Shown here in pieces: positions 24,565 through 36,446 of a stretch of 64,000 bases of DNA. The DNA is from Psilocybe azurescens (taxonomy: Eukaryota; Basidiomycota; Agaricomycetes; Agaricales; Agrocybaceae). How positions within the stretch are numbered: position 1 is the stretch's first letter; every line of letters begins with the position of its first letter. Made by a program: the position numbers and the translations under genes. The stretch is from contig JAJIRX010000095.1 in NCBI GenBank assembly GCA_023853785.1, positions 62,001 through 126,000 on the forward strand, written 5' to 3'. The notes beneath the pieces were generated by a model, which was not told the origin of the DNA, did no database searches, and worked only from the letters and a program-made list of their open reading frames with translations.

Positions 24565-27500
24565 ATGGCATCTAAATCCAATCCCTCCAAACGTCGGGCG
24601 GACAGGCAAACGACCACTCCATTCACATGCGTACCACGATTTATTGCCTGTTTTTGCGGACTACGACATGATTTATTCGAGTGAAGGAGCAACACGCACT
24701 ATCGGTGGAACCAAGCGCGCGGTGCGTGTCAAGCGATCTCAACACAGAGCGGCAGGTGTTTGGGAGCAGGTGACATCCTGGGCACCTCCAGACGATGACA
24801 GATACGCCCTCGATCCTGATGGACAATGGTTTGACGAGGCCGTGGAGGCTGAGGTTATGCAAGAGCCGGAGCACCCACCAGCCGTTAAAAAAGAAGAAGC
24901 GGAGTAAAGTTTCAGTGAGTTCAATGTATATTAACGATATTCTTATTTGTTATTAACATTCTGTGGTTTTAGAAACACCCTAATGTCGTCTGGAAGGAAA
25001 TGCATCGTCAAACATACCTTGACGAGATTCTTCGATGGGCCGGCCGAGGCGACTTCCGACATACTAAAGCCTGTCCAGATTGTGTGGCACGCTCTGTGGA
25101 CATTCCAGCTGTTCCCGAGTACAGGTGCAGGGAATGCATCATCCCCGATCTGACCTGTCAAGTCTGCTGCGTCAAGAGACACAGGCTCCAACCTTTCCAT
25201 TGAATACAGGTAAATATGTTTCGTCTTGGTTTCACCTTTCTCTCGTACTGACTATCATTCTCAAAAGAAATGGACTGCTTCCGGATTCATCGATATATCC
25301 CTTCAAACGTTGGGACTCTCTGTGCAGCTCAATCACTCGACAGTATTCTGCGAAAATCTGATTCCTTGCCATGCTAGTATGCTCGTTTTACATACTAATG
25401 GCATTCACTCTGTCAACATCCTCTACTGCGGGTGCGCACGCGCGATCCCATCCCACCTTCAACTACTTCGTCGAGGCTTATACCCTGCTAGCCAGCTGAG
25501 TGTCAAGACGGTGGCTACGTTCGAGTTGCTACGCCATCTTCACATGCTCGCGTTAACAACAAAAGCATCTACCTACGACTTCTACAGGTGCCTCGAGAAA
25601 TCGACGACAAATCTCGGAATAAATCCCCTAAGTCCCGCTATCGCCCTCTTTTCGAATAATCCTGCAATGGCGTCATCTTCAAATGTTAAAGTGGGCAGGG
25701 CGCGGGCATGATGTTACGGGGCGGCTGGAACATCGCCCGGGGAGCTGGCACTCAAATGCCCATCGTGCCCACATCCAGGGATCAACTTGCCGGATAACTG
25801 GGCGATGGTGCCCGACTCTATGAAGTAACATGTTTTTCTTTTTTTTTGACTTTGGGGATATATGTTAACCAGCGTTTACAGGTTCTTATACGCCATGATC
25901 ATCTGTATGGATGCAAATTTCCGCCTGAAGAACCAGCTCGTTTCAAATTACTCGCAAGACCCAGGTCTTGGCATTGGGTGGGCGTATATGGTGCCCAGAG
26001 AAAAATACGAGGCATATGTACTGAGTCGGGCAAACGGCGAAGATGTGCGCATATATTTTATGTTATTAAAAATTGTGCTTTCTTGCTCACAAAAACCTTG
26101 TAGATCAGTACTTGCGTTGGATTTCAGGCTCTCGCAAAAGCGAACACCAAGTTCTCAGTTGGCTTGAGATACACTGGCCTCGGTCTTACAGTATGCGGGC
26201 GCTCGGAGATGATTTTTCCTGTGGGTGTCGGGAATTTGCAGAAGGGTGAAAGGTGAGCTGAATATTTTTGATATTTCGGTACCATGCTCATCCTTATCCA
26301 GATATGCTAATATGGACTACATATTCGGCATGATTCTTCAAGCCATCGCAATCAGTATGGTCCTCATCAGTTATGATATCTGCTGCCAGTGGTTTATCAA
26401 CCTCTTCAAGAGGATTGAAAATGACTGGCCTCCCGAAATCAAACCCCTGCCAATATACATCTTGCCCCGCTATCCCAAAGTTACACAAACCAATGCACAC
26501 TCAAGAGAACCACCAGGTATATTCACTCAATTTCATTCCGGGCATTGGACTTTCAGATTGCGAATGCCCTGAACGAGTCTGGGCGCCACATAACCCACTC
26601 GCAAATGCAACGAAAACTCAAGGCCCCGGTTCCAGGCAAGACACCCTCGACGACCACTTTGGCTTCTGGAATTGGCTTAAGTATGTCAATTTGGGAACCA
26701 CGCTGCTACGACGATACAAGAACGCTGTCGCAGAGCGCAACATTCAGACAGAAGGACATCGAGGTCTCTCGCACTCATTGGATGTTGAGTTGGTGGAAAA
26801 ATGGGAGCAAATGTGTATGGATTGGGAATCTGATGTATTTCCCAAAAAGCGAAGAACCCATACCATCTGCCAGATAATAGTTCGTATTCGTCTTCTGTGA
26901 TACCTGCTATATAGCTAATCCAATTTGCCTAGGTCTTACAGAGGCACAGGTGAAGAAGGAGTTGTCAGATGAAGAGGCGGAGTTTCTAGCAGCAGGGGGC
27001 ATTTCCTCACGCAACGACGGCATCAAAGTTCATATCCCTGGGACTTGAACTCGAAGAAGCTCAGTAAGTCGCCTAAACCGTGTTCAATTAGAAAATTATA
27101 TTTATTGGAATCTTACAGACGTCGAATTCACCAAATCGTAAAGAGTAACGGCGTACACTCAACCATACACCAGGCAGGGTCCTTGACAGAACAACGCAAC
27201 GTTCTCTCATCACGCATTAGGGCTTGGGAACAGCTGCTTCTTGTTTATATGCCCGGAATTCTACAATATCAATTAGATTACCCACTTCCGTCAACATCAA
27301 CCAACGCTGAAGACACAATTTTATGGCTTCCATCAATCATCCCTCAACCCCATCGATCTCGCATTTCAATAAACGGCCTGCCAGCGATTGAGCATCGGCT
27401 TCGTCATGCCCAGCTCGTCGACTCTCTCAATGCAATTAGACAAATACTGAAAGTCAAATCGCGTATGATTGAATTCAAAAATAAGAACATACGGGGGCAA

Positions 27501-28239
27501 CGTGATGGAACACGTTCGACATCGGTGATCGATCGAGTACAGCAGCGAGGTTTGCGGCAGCAAAATATCGTGCTGCTCACAAAGCTCAGATGATGCTGGT
27601 CGGTCCGGGCGAGTGGGAAACATGGTTTTGTGTACTCGAAGATGGCGACATTCGAGGCTATCAAGATCCGAGCCGTATGCGAGCTCGTGTAGGAAGACGA
27701 GGGACCGATGAAGATGGTCAAGTCCCAGCTGAGGGCGCTCTGATTGAAGAAGGGGAATTCGTACTCTTCAATGAGATTCGCACCAGGCGAGATGGCACTG
27801 GCGAAACGCGAAGGATGTTATCTTGGATATGGACAGTCGGCAATAGCGGAAGCTCGGACGATGAAAGAGATGACGTTCTGCGGGTAGAGTGGGCAAAAAG
27901 TAGAGCTTCGGGCACATCGAGCATGTGAGGAGGTTATGCTCTTGAAGGAAGAGATGAGAGCGCACCCTGGCTTTTTTTTGGAATGGAAGGCGAACTGGTG
28001 GAGAGATCGTCAGTCTGTTGCAGGATTGCAGGCATCGAAGGACTTACAGGAGGGATTATCAGCGTACTCACTTTCACAAGCAGATGTCCAGGATTCGCTG
28101 GCGGCTCATTTCCGGAAACTCTGGCAAGCTCCCCTTCAAGCCACAAACACCGACGGATGCGAGGGATGACGATGATGACGATGACGAAACAGACGCGGAA
28201 GATGTACAGGCAGTGGATGATTTCGAGGGCGATGATTAA
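24565..28239 (+). pseudogene. KDZ transposase, multiply frameshifted
   Basis: The start is ATG 24565 and the stop TAA 28237. In order the sequence shows EAEVMQEPE, the cysteine cluster TKACPDCVARS with EYRCRECIIPDLTCQVCCVK, STYDFYRCLEK, MDANFRLKNQLVSNYSQDPG, TVCGRSEMIF, NLQKGERYANMDY, SYDICCQWFINL, IPKLHKPMHTQENHQVY, CPERVWAPHNPLANATKTQG, FGFWNWLKY, KSRMIEFKNKNIRGQRDGTR, EDGDIRGYQDP and RRMLSWIW. This is the full KDZ order with the CxC2-type zinc region first. Frame changes occur near 24640, 24885 (A run), 25670, 25730, 26450, 27560, 27925 and 28170. Introns have GT-AG ends. The family is certain; the copy is inactive unless the assembly is poor here. Confidence 0.92.
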
Positions 28240-28452
28240 TTATGTACCCCAACTGGCCTTTTTTGTATTTTATTTTTGGAGAATTCACGCGTACCCCTGT
28301 TTCGACATGGATATAAATAGTTTTACATCAATGGATCGGTCTGGAACTGTTTATAAATATATGTATTACATCATATTGCTCTGGGCCCGTGGATCCATCA
28401 ATAAACAACAAAGCCGAATGTGATTACTTATGACCGACAAGGCCGATGATTA

Positions 28453-28861
28453 GTCATCAATATTACACACCTATATTGCACCCGAACGCCATCAATCTAA
28501 TTATGACACTAACCCTGCCTATTTATAAACGTCATCCAGAAGAGCCCAGTGTAATCCACCCCGCCGTCCCCGCGTTTTCCTGCGCAAGCGTCTGTAGTAG
28601 CATTAGATATATTAATAGAATGTAGTGCCCACTTTAGCGCACCCAAAACAAGCCAAAAACGACCCAAAACGGGGCCCAAAACGATATTTTGCCCCTGCGG
28701 GGCTAAATGCTATTTATTTACATGTATTGTCCATCACCAGCCCATCTGCCGCGCCAGGCTGCTCATACATTAAATTGGGCAGTTGGGCAACTGCCCGCCA
28801 GAATACATACTATGCTTTGGGCAACTGCCAGGGGTATTATATTCTCATAGCCACTACAGGT
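28453..28861 (-). repeat. Right terminal inverted repeat of the KDZ element
   Basis: The reverse complement of this stretch matches 17018-17428 over its whole length, with scattered substitutions and small indels. The match stops abruptly at TTGATGAC on the inside. Confidence 0.9.
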
Positions 28862-28872
28862 GGAAGAATCAG

Positions 28873-29328
28873 GCTTCTGGGACGCTTTTATACTTGTCAA
28901 CTATGCCAGAATGCACACGTTACACCCAGGCCCGAAGAAGATCTAGCATTCTGCGCCTGCTACACTAGTGGGCAATATGCCAACCTCGAGGTCTCATTGC
29001 CACCAGCGATCGTGATATTTGTCTTTGAAGTTTGGGTTCTGAGGAGTTATTTCCTCCAGGGAATGACTCCCTTGCCCTTGATGTGATTATCTTTGAGCGC
29101 TGACCACTCAGTCGCATCTATAGTTGCTTAATTTTGTCACTCAGGTTCATATCAATCATTGTCGATGCGCACGAACAAAATTACCGTGTAATCCGTGCTT
29201 CTATCTCTCATGAACGTGAAAGGCTGCTTCACGTCCGTCCACTACACATCTTCCAAGCCTTCAATAACTCTCGAAGGAGAGACAAGGCGCTAGCAAGCGC
29301 TCTACTAACCCTGACTGACCAAATCTAT
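28873..29328. other. Spacer after the KDZ element, counterpart of 11479-11905
   Basis: This continues the duplicated spacer that the KDZ element split. A plus-strand frame here is not kept in the other copy. It is probably the upstream region of DUF6534-like copy 3. Confidence 0.5.
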
Positions 29329-30663
29329 GTCCTCACTTGTAGTGCGCGAGAATCCCACCGAGGACGATACGTATGTACCCTTAGTCCTCCTTTTGACTTC
29401 ACAAGAATTCATTTAATTTTTCATACAGAACGGCAACATTGGTATGTAAAAAATATTAGAAATATTAGGTGGGCAAACTTACAAGTACTGTGGCTTAGTT
29501 TCTGTTACTCTTATTCAATTCAGGAGGGTTCGGTGTCCTGATTGAACAAGTTTGTACGTCTGAAGGCCATTTCGCAACCCACATACTTATGTTTATTCCT
29601 CCTTGTTTGTCATACACTTCAGGATTCCATTCCATTGCGTTCCAGAGAGAACGCTGGAGTCTCAAAGCGATTATGTACATTGTATACCTCTTAGAGTTGA
29701 CCCAAACAGTGCTCATCACAAAAACTGTGTTTCGCTCCTTCGTATACGGCTTTCTCGACAAAAGCAGCTTAAATTCTATCAACGATCTCTGGTTCTCGGT
29801 GCCCATAATCGGGGGATTAGGTATTACTACCAGCCTATCTACTGTTGAACAATGTTCTCATTAAAAAATCAATTCCAGTGGCTTGTATAGTACAGATATT
29901 TTACGCCTATCGCATCGTTAGACTGGCGAAATCTCTCAACAGTGTAATGGTTATAGTTATCGTGCTGTTTGTAGTCATCGTGGGCTGGTGTTGCGTTCAC
30001 ATTTAATCTCTTACTCAAAATCGTGTCTTTTAGGTGTCGCTAGGGCAGCTGGTAGGCGGTATCGTTCTTGGCATTGAGATGGCACGCCTAGCGCTATTCA
30101 GCGAAATAATAAAGGACAGAACCAGGATCTCTTCAATGTTGAGCGGCCATGAGATCATAATGCACAAGGACCTATTTTGACGCCCGTGAAGCTATGGCTA
30201 GGAGGTGAAGTCCTGTGCGATATATGCATTGCAGTTTGCATGCTCCATTTGGTGAGGTTTATACCCTGATTGGACCTTTATTGCGTAGTCTCTTACATAT
30301 GCTAGCTACGTCCCTCTAGAATTAAAGGTACAACTATCACACGCGCTTATGCGCAAAGAATTGTTAGGCTAACCATCGAGACGGGTGCAATGACTGGTAA
30401 GCTCACCCAAGCAGATAATGCTTTCCTAGACAACTAACCCGTATGGTTATGTATACAACGACTATAGCTCTTCTCAACATATTTCTGATTTTGAACCACG
30501 GAAGCAGACTTTATTATCAGCCAAGCGCCGCCACCGTCTCCAAATTATATTCAAATACTCTGCTACTCTCCTTGAACAGCAGAGCGCAGCTGTCCTCTGG
30601 CGTGTCAGATTCCAATTTTTACTCAACCCATATGAGCTTTAGTAGCGGACATGAAGAGTAAAA
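29329..30663 (+). pseudogene. DUF6534-like membrane protein, copy 3
   Basis: This is the most diverged copy and the clearest guide to the frame. It starts MSSLVVRENPTEDDT at 29329. Later exons give TSGFHSIAFQ, IMYIVYLLELTQTVLITKTV and SFVYGFLDKSSLN, then VACIVQIFYAYRIVRLAK, VSLGQLVGGIVLGIEMA, KLWLGGEVLCDICIAVCML and TTIALLNIFLILNHGSRLYY. The usual first membrane segment between TEDDT and FGVL cannot be read without a stop. One base is missing near 30175, before KLWLGG, relative to the other copies. It is likely a pseudogene. Unit 1 has lost this copy entirely. Confidence 0.65.
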
Positions 30664-31221
30664 TATTGGAAGTGTGGTCAGGAGAAGTGTTCCAGAGGGC
30701 GAAACAATGGATCACCATGGGGATGTTAAGATACACAGACGTTCCATAAATCACTCCGATTCATGAAGCTAGCTACTCGATTACTACTGCCCAAGGGTAT
30801 CTTAAATCGTACGACGTGTATCTAGTGCTAGATGATGTGAAGATAGGGTATCAAATGGACTACCCAGGGAGTAATTTGGAATTGATATGCAAACAGTGTA
30901 ATTTAAGAAAATGAGCATTTTCTATTAGACAACTAGATCGGCCATGAGCTTGGCTCATTCTGACGAAGCTCGAACAAGAAGAAAAAGGGAACAAAGAAAG
31001 TCACGTATGAGCAACGCCACGACTTCCTCAGCGCATCGTGAAAGAAAAGTGAATGTAGGGCGGTACAGATCATTGGATCTTCTCGATCGTCTCTTTTTTA
31101 CCAAGGCCCTCCAGTCGACTCACCGAGCTCTAGTAAGTACACGCACAGCCCATCCATCAGTCTACTGTCACGCGTCCCAATCTACTACTCAAACGGTTAG
31201 CCAATCACTTCAAAAAACAAA

Positions 31222-31830
31222 ATGCGCCTTTATCTAGGGTACTGGAGTAGGAAACCGTCGCCAGGGTACCTTAGAAAATATCACATCGGACTATTTCTAA
31301 GTCCCAAGAATCCCAAGAATCCGAAAAACGACGAAAGCACTGCCACCACATATCAGGCAGTTAATCGAATCACGGAGGGAAGGACCTAGAAGTTCGAAAC
31401 TATTCCGGCTGCACCTGAGACATTGTGGCGACTTGCAACTGGCTGTATGCTACTCGGAAAAATGCCATCAAAGTTTTGAAATGAAAGATGTTACTGAAAT
31501 TCTCTCAGACGGGTGCGTGTTGCGACATCAGAAGAGGCAGAGGCGGAAAGTCGGCGTTGTCGTCACTGGGTGATTGATGCTTTAACGGCGAGTAACTCAA
31601 TAAATCCAGCTGATCGCAATCTAACTTGCTATATATTCATACCTGAAGCTTCCGGTGGCAGAAGGCGCTATTCCAGAGCTTCCCGTCTTTCCACACGATG
31701 TGTGGGAGGCTGAAGAGTCTTTGTAGAGAGAAAGTCCAATGGAATTCCTGTTTATGACGCCCACTCTACACTTGTAATATATCTGGCGATGAGATTCGCA
31801 GCGAAGCCGCACCTGTGAATATGGATTGAG
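31222..31830 (+). pseudogene. Broken paralogue of the gene at 32347-32998, copy in unit 2
   Basis: From ATG 31222 about 54 codons are open: MRLYLGYWSRKPSPGYLRKY, then HIGLFLSPKN and TYQAVNRITEG. This parallels MRIYLAYW, YHVGLILSPK and VYHAVCNI of the intact gene. A TAG follows near 31390. Further on GCMLLGKMPSKF, VTEIL, CRHWVIDAL and PVAEGAIPELPVFPHDVWEA are readable in changed frames, and a one-base loss near 31710 breaks the second exon. It is the duplicate of 12236-12782. Confidence 0.7.
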
Positions 31831-32346
31831 AATACGTGAAAATACATTTGCTGCTGGAATATAATTGGAAGACTTGAAAGAAGCAGTGACCAAACGGAAC
31901 CAGAGCAGAGCAAGCTCAAAAGCTTGCACATGGAAGCCTGTAGAGGCCTGGTTCACCGCTATGGAAAGCATGGCTGATCCTGGAATAGGAGGCTGGTGTA
32001 TTATGGCTCAGAACCTATAGAAGTGACATTTGATCTGAGATTGGGAATAGATAGTCCATTGGACAGTTGTGCCATGGTCCGTGTAAGGGCGGACGTCGCT
32101 TCGCGTCATTTCGTTTAGAGCTTCCGAACAGCGAAGTAATTTGAGCAAAATCTAGATAAATCGGAACACCGGTCTGACGTAGTGATGCGCTCACTTTCAG
32201 GTGAAAGAATTTTGAGCAGTTCAATTAAAAATAAACGAAAGCAAATCAAGATATATAATGCGCCGTGAGATCAGTGTCGAGGTTGGAGTATACTGTAGCT
32301 TTTACAGAGTTCGTGCTCAAATGTAAGCTTCAATAATACTCGGTCC

Positions 32347-32998
32347 TCACACAAAACCTGGAATCTCGTTGGACAATTTTACGCCAAATGTGTTGCAGAT
32401 ATGCAATGTCTTGGCCTGGTTTTGTTTTCCCTTCGGGGCCATATTCATTTTCTTGACAAAGGTCTCGCCGGTATTCAATACCCTTTTGGGAGATTTTGGG
32501 AGCTCTGGGATAATACCTTCCCCCACCAAAATCTGCCAGATAAAAACGGAGATCGCGTTGAGTTGATAGGCTAAGGATCTACAGAATATTGTTATGTGTG
32601 CTGACCTTCATAGCATCACAAACCCAGTTCCGACAACACCAGCCCGTTTCCTCTGCTCTCTCTGGACTCGGAATATCGACGTTGCGGAGCATCTCCGTAA
32701 TGTGGTCCACTTTGAAGTTTGGTGCCACCTTCCCGAGAAGCATGCAGCCATGGAACGTGGTCGTCGGCGGCCAGGGCTTAGCTTTTATCTTGTGGACAAA
32801 CACCCAGGTTTCGACGATCCGAGACTGGATTATCGAGATGTTACAAACAGCATGATAAACCATAGTAATGTCGCCTGGACTATTCCCTGAATGCTTGGGG
32901 CTGAGGATCAAGCCAACGTGATACCCGCCCCTGCCGTCCGACAATAATGGCCTTTTCCAATATGCAAGGTAAATGCGCATTTTGTTTTTCATCGCCAT
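32347..32998 (-). CDS. Fungal-specific protein, GLILSPK family, intact
   Basis: There are two exons, 32998-32606 and 32532-32347, with a 73-nt GT-AG intron and a predicted length of 192 residues. The start MAMKNKMRIYLAYW is chosen because the upstream TTG is not a normal start. Conserved-looking parts are MRIYLAYWKRP, YHVGLILSPK, GCMLLGKVAP, PERAEETGWCCRNWVCDAMK and GEGIIPELPKSP. I recognise these from uncharacterised basidiomycete and ascomycete proteins (possibly the DUF6540 group, not certain). No signal peptide or membrane segment is seen. The stop codon lies in the last bases of duplication unit 2, so the duplication breakpoint touches the 3' end. Two broken relatives lie within 20 kb on the other strand. 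Confidence 0.75.
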
Positions 32999-35780
32999 CG
33001 TAGCGGGCAAGCTACCGCACTAACCAGCGTGCAGTAGAAATTTTGACGAAGGACGGCCGCCCAACAGAGAGTGCAGAGCAGAGGTTTGGGTTGAAATCAA
33101 TGGAGGTCTTAAGAAATTTCTAGCCTTTTAAATGGTATCGACAATGCATGGTAGTTATTATGTTTATGGAGATAGTGGCACACACCCCATTGTTATGAGC
33201 AGGCTCTCGCTACTTTCTCCTTCAAGCTCCTCTCCTGGACCACGTCGTGATTCCGTCGTTATTAATTCGCTTGTGGCATCATTGTTCATATATCGCATTG
33301 AAGGCCAATTGAGATTCTCCATTAGGCAAGGCAGAGTTGAAGTGTTATTGGTCGAGCACACTCTCGGAACACATACCTTATTAGGGCAAGGCGTAACCTA
33401 AATGGGAGCATGTTCTGAAAGGGATTGCATAGAAAGGCCTAGACTGTCACGAACGCGTATAGATGCTGCTAACATTCTTTTGAGTAGTTGTCCGATACAT
33501 CCATTCATTGTCGATTCGTTGTCCAGGGCTGACGAGTGGCAGTCGGAAGTTCAATGTCGTGAGAATCTTTCTTGGATACGGACACTTTATCCAACAACGG
33601 TGGCCTTGAGAGTCATTTGATGTGCAGCACGCTGCTAGCAAGCTTTTAGAATGATCTGACAGCGTATTATGCTGCCCGAAAAATAACAACCAGTCGAGAA
33701 TCGAATCTGACTAGGAGCAATGGTACGGCTATTCATTCCAAGCGAAGCGTTTTCGCAGATTAATCATAACATATAAATGTTTACGCACTGAGTTCATAGT
33801 CCATATGTTCCTCGCTGTTGAATTATTACAATAAATTCATATTATATAGAGCAGTACTAACGGGAAGTGAGAAGAATGCCTACCAAAGGGAAAGCTGTAA
33901 GATATTCAGAAAATACCTAACGTTGAAGGGCCAAAGCCTTGATACTTCCGCTTCTTCGCTTCAGGATTTCACAATCCACTTCCGAAATGCCTCCTGAAGA
34001 GTCCCGGGTATGTGTGTTTCGCGTCTTAGTATTGCAATCCACCAGCCCATGCTAGTTACTTTAAATTAAACGGTACAGGCAACTTCAAAGACTGACCTGA
34101 AGTGCTCACAGCCCCGGTAAGTCCACCAAATCTTTGTCGCTCATCAAGTCATCCTGACAATGAATGGGTGATGTATGCGCATCGTATGCGCATATACGAA
34201 GGAAAACAACAGTCCTGGAGCCGAAAACTGCATGTCCCAGGTGCGAAGCTCACGGCGATACTATCACAATAATGAATATTGGCTTTCACCGCGATCGGTG
34301 TTCTTTCAATAAGAGTGGATTCTATGCCGTTCGGAAGGTTTGAAGGAGCTGTGCTTGGGTTGAAATTTGTGCGACGCTCTCCAACCCGGGCGGGCGCCAC
34401 GGCCAATCTGTGCTTACAGGAAAAAGCCTCACAAATCGATCATGCTGTTCTCAGCGTGTTCTGTGATTTCCCGAAAGCCTAAGAATTATCTGAAAGCCCT
34501 AGAAGACAAAAAAAAATATGATGTAAGCTGAAGCATTGAAGTTGACAGTGCTCTGGAAACTTTGGCCTCGTTTGTTCGTGGTTTGACCTCTGAGAGACTT
34601 ACCTTCGAAGTTTGCTCCCATTTAAAGCAACAGGGTCCGAGAAACTCCTTCCAAATTGAAGACTACTTATTCAGTGATCATCGCACCGTCGTCATGCTCC
34701 CGAGTCTTCCCGAGTCCCACACTGCACACAAGTTTGGACCAAATTTGGTCGACAAGCGGGGCAGGATATACAGATCACCGACGTTGCAAGTTTGTTTGAA
34801 GTTGTTCGATTAACGACTGGAGTAACAAGGTCAAAATGTTTGAAACTTGCATTGAGATGTGATATGCTTGCAGTGTCGGCTGGAGCCACTACAGTAGCGG
34901 CAGACGATGCGTTTTGCGGGGTTGTGATCCGTGTGGAGTATGTGATTTCATAAATGATGTGACACAGGGAAATCCGAATGTTCTGGAGAGTTCTACGACT
35001 TTCTTCCAGCCACCTTTTCATTGTGCCTGAGGCCTGAATGTTTGAACTTTGAAGCTTTGAAGGTTGGAGGACTTTGACTGGATCCGCCAAAAAGGGATGA
35101 TGGCTTGGCTTGGTCAAAACTACGTCATCATCGCCATGACGAGTTGTTCATTTAACGTTGAGCTGGCCGACGTCCCTCACGTTTTTTCCTGAACTTCAAC
35201 GTTCATTGAACGCTCCAGCATCGATATCTTGGAATTCGCCTCTCGCCCAGCTCGTTTTCCTCCGATATCCGATATACATCAGAACGTTTGAGCTTTAGTC
35301 CTGAAGCTTGAATCCGCCGAGCCCTGGCCGTCCGATCGAAACGAAGGGACAAACGGACATTGGCATACCTCGCCGCATCGGCAACTTCACTCCTCCAAGG
35401 ACGTGCTACACCTATTACCTTCCCTGTGGGAGACATTCTGGATCTGTGCAGTAGAGTCGGATCCTACTTTCTTATTGTGGGCCACACTACACCCGGCAGG
35501 AGGCTTGCCTGACGGTATCCGATTGTTAGTCTGCAGCATTCCTACCTCTAGTTAGACACGACCTACAGGCGTTTTCTCAATTGATTAGTTAGCCCAGTAC
35601 TACTTATAGCGACGAATAGGAGGAACTGTGAAAACTGTCTATCTTTTGACAGCTACTTGGACACTACATAGGATCAGCGGCAGCTAAACACCATCTTTGC
35701 CAAGAAAAGTGTAACCTACGCACCATCAGTTTCCCCCACACGCAACGGCAGACACTATACAACTAACCTCACCGTCCGAC
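32999..35780. other. Gene-poor stretch, nothing recognised
   Basis: I found no domain in any frame. Open frames such as 34692-35117 on the minus strand (141 codons) and 34149-34406 have no recognisable motif. A possible small-gene start at 33985 (MPPEESR, intron, then ATSKTDLKCSQP) has clean GT-AG borders, but I could not follow it further. Confidence 0.45.
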
Positions 35781-36446
35781 ATGTCTCCCGATTCAAGTCT
35801 CCCCTCGACGAACAGCCTCCCTCCTCCTCCTCCGACCGTCCACCTTCCAACTGGCACCTCCTCGACACCATCACCACCCACCCATGAGCACGCACACCGC
35901 GTTCTCCTCCTCCTCGACATCCAAGTCGCAATGCTCGCCCCACCGCCCATCGGCGTGCCCGCATCCGCCGCCGTCCACGCCCACCTCACGCAGATCCTCG
36001 CCCACGCGCGCGCCGCCGCGCCGCCGCCGCTCATCGTGCACGTGCGCAACTCGGGCGATGTCGGCGACGCGGACGAGCCGCAGGCGCCCGGGTGGCAGCT
36101 CATCTTCCCGCCGCTGCCCGGCGAGCTCGTCGTGGACAAGCGCAAGAACAACGCGTTCGCGGGCACGGATCTCGCGGGCCTCGTCGCGCCGGACGCGGAG
36201 ATCGTCGTCGCGGGCTTCCAGACGGATTACAGCATCAGGGCGACGTGCAGCTCGGCGCTGGTGAGGGGGAACGAGGTGCTGCTGATTCGTGGGGCGCATG
36301 CGACGTATGATCGCATAGAGGTGCTGCATGGCGGCGGGGTTACGCCGGCATGGAGGATCGAGGCAGAGGTGGAGGCAGAGCTAGAAGAGGCCGGTGTGCA
36401 TCTTTTGGAGATGAAGGATGTTCCCGGAATTTTCATGGATCGGTAG
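35781..36446 (+). CDS. Isochorismatase-like hydrolase with Ser at the catalytic Cys position
   Basis: A single exon of 221 codons, strongly GC-rich. After a Pro/Ser-rich N-terminus of about 40 residues the fold begins: VLLLLDIQVAML with the catalytic-type Asp at 46, LIVHVRN, then VVDKRKNNAFAGTDL with the Lys at 120-122, and VVAGFQTDYSIRATCSSAL. Family members have Cys in the TDxCV motif of that last stretch; here residue 151 is Ser. The next Cys is residue 156. The typical length is 180-220, so the protein is complete. Enzymes of this superfamily cleave isochorismate, amides or similar substrates. With Ser the usual cysteine mechanism is lost, so activity is doubtful or altered. The substrate is unknown. 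Confidence 0.85.
   Translation: MSPDSSLPSTNSLPPPPPTVHLPTGTSSTPSPPTHEHAHRVLLLLDIQVAMLAPPPIGVPASAAVHAHLTQILAHARAAAPPPLIVHVRNSGDVGDADEPQAPGWQLIFPPLPGELVVDKRKNNAFAGTDLAGLVAPDAEIVVAGFQTDYSIRATCSSALVRGNEVLLIRGAHATYDRIEVLHGGGVTPAWRIEAEVEAELEEAGVHLLEMKDVPGIFMDR

Larger units (their letters stand above)
17018..28861. mobile_element. KDZ (Kyakuja-Dileera-Zisupton) transposon, 11.8 kb
   Basis: The element has inverted repeats of about 410 bp at 17018-17428 and 28453-28861, beginning near TGTAG and GGCTAT and sharing ATAATACCCC and GGCAGTTGCCC. It is flanked by an 11-bp direct repeat. The plus strand carries a decayed KDZ transposase (24565-28239). The minus strand carries a decayed cargo gene (18091-20192). 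About 4 kb between them holds low-complexity and repeat sequence. KDZ elements are large fungal DNA transposons that often carry extra genes; the TET/JBP dioxygenase found on some relatives was not seen here. All coding parts are broken, so movement would need a helper. Confidence 0.9.
13288..32352. repeat. Tandem segmental duplication, unit 2
   Basis: This is the second copy of 1891-13287. It lacks the Plavaka element, which gives the empty site at 15156-15162, and contains the 11.8-kb KDZ element. It also keeps a third DUF6534-like gene at 29329-30663, absent from unit 1. It ends at CGGTCCTCACAC, directly at the 3' end of the minus-strand gene 32347-32998. After removing both transposons the units are about 5.5 kb and 7.2 kb. 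Confidence 0.85.

Noticed and set aside
17018..28861. A TET/JBP dioxygenase or other active enzyme as KDZ cargo
   Set aside because: Looked for a double-stranded beta-helix HxD...H pattern and found none in any frame between 17.4 and 24.5 kb.
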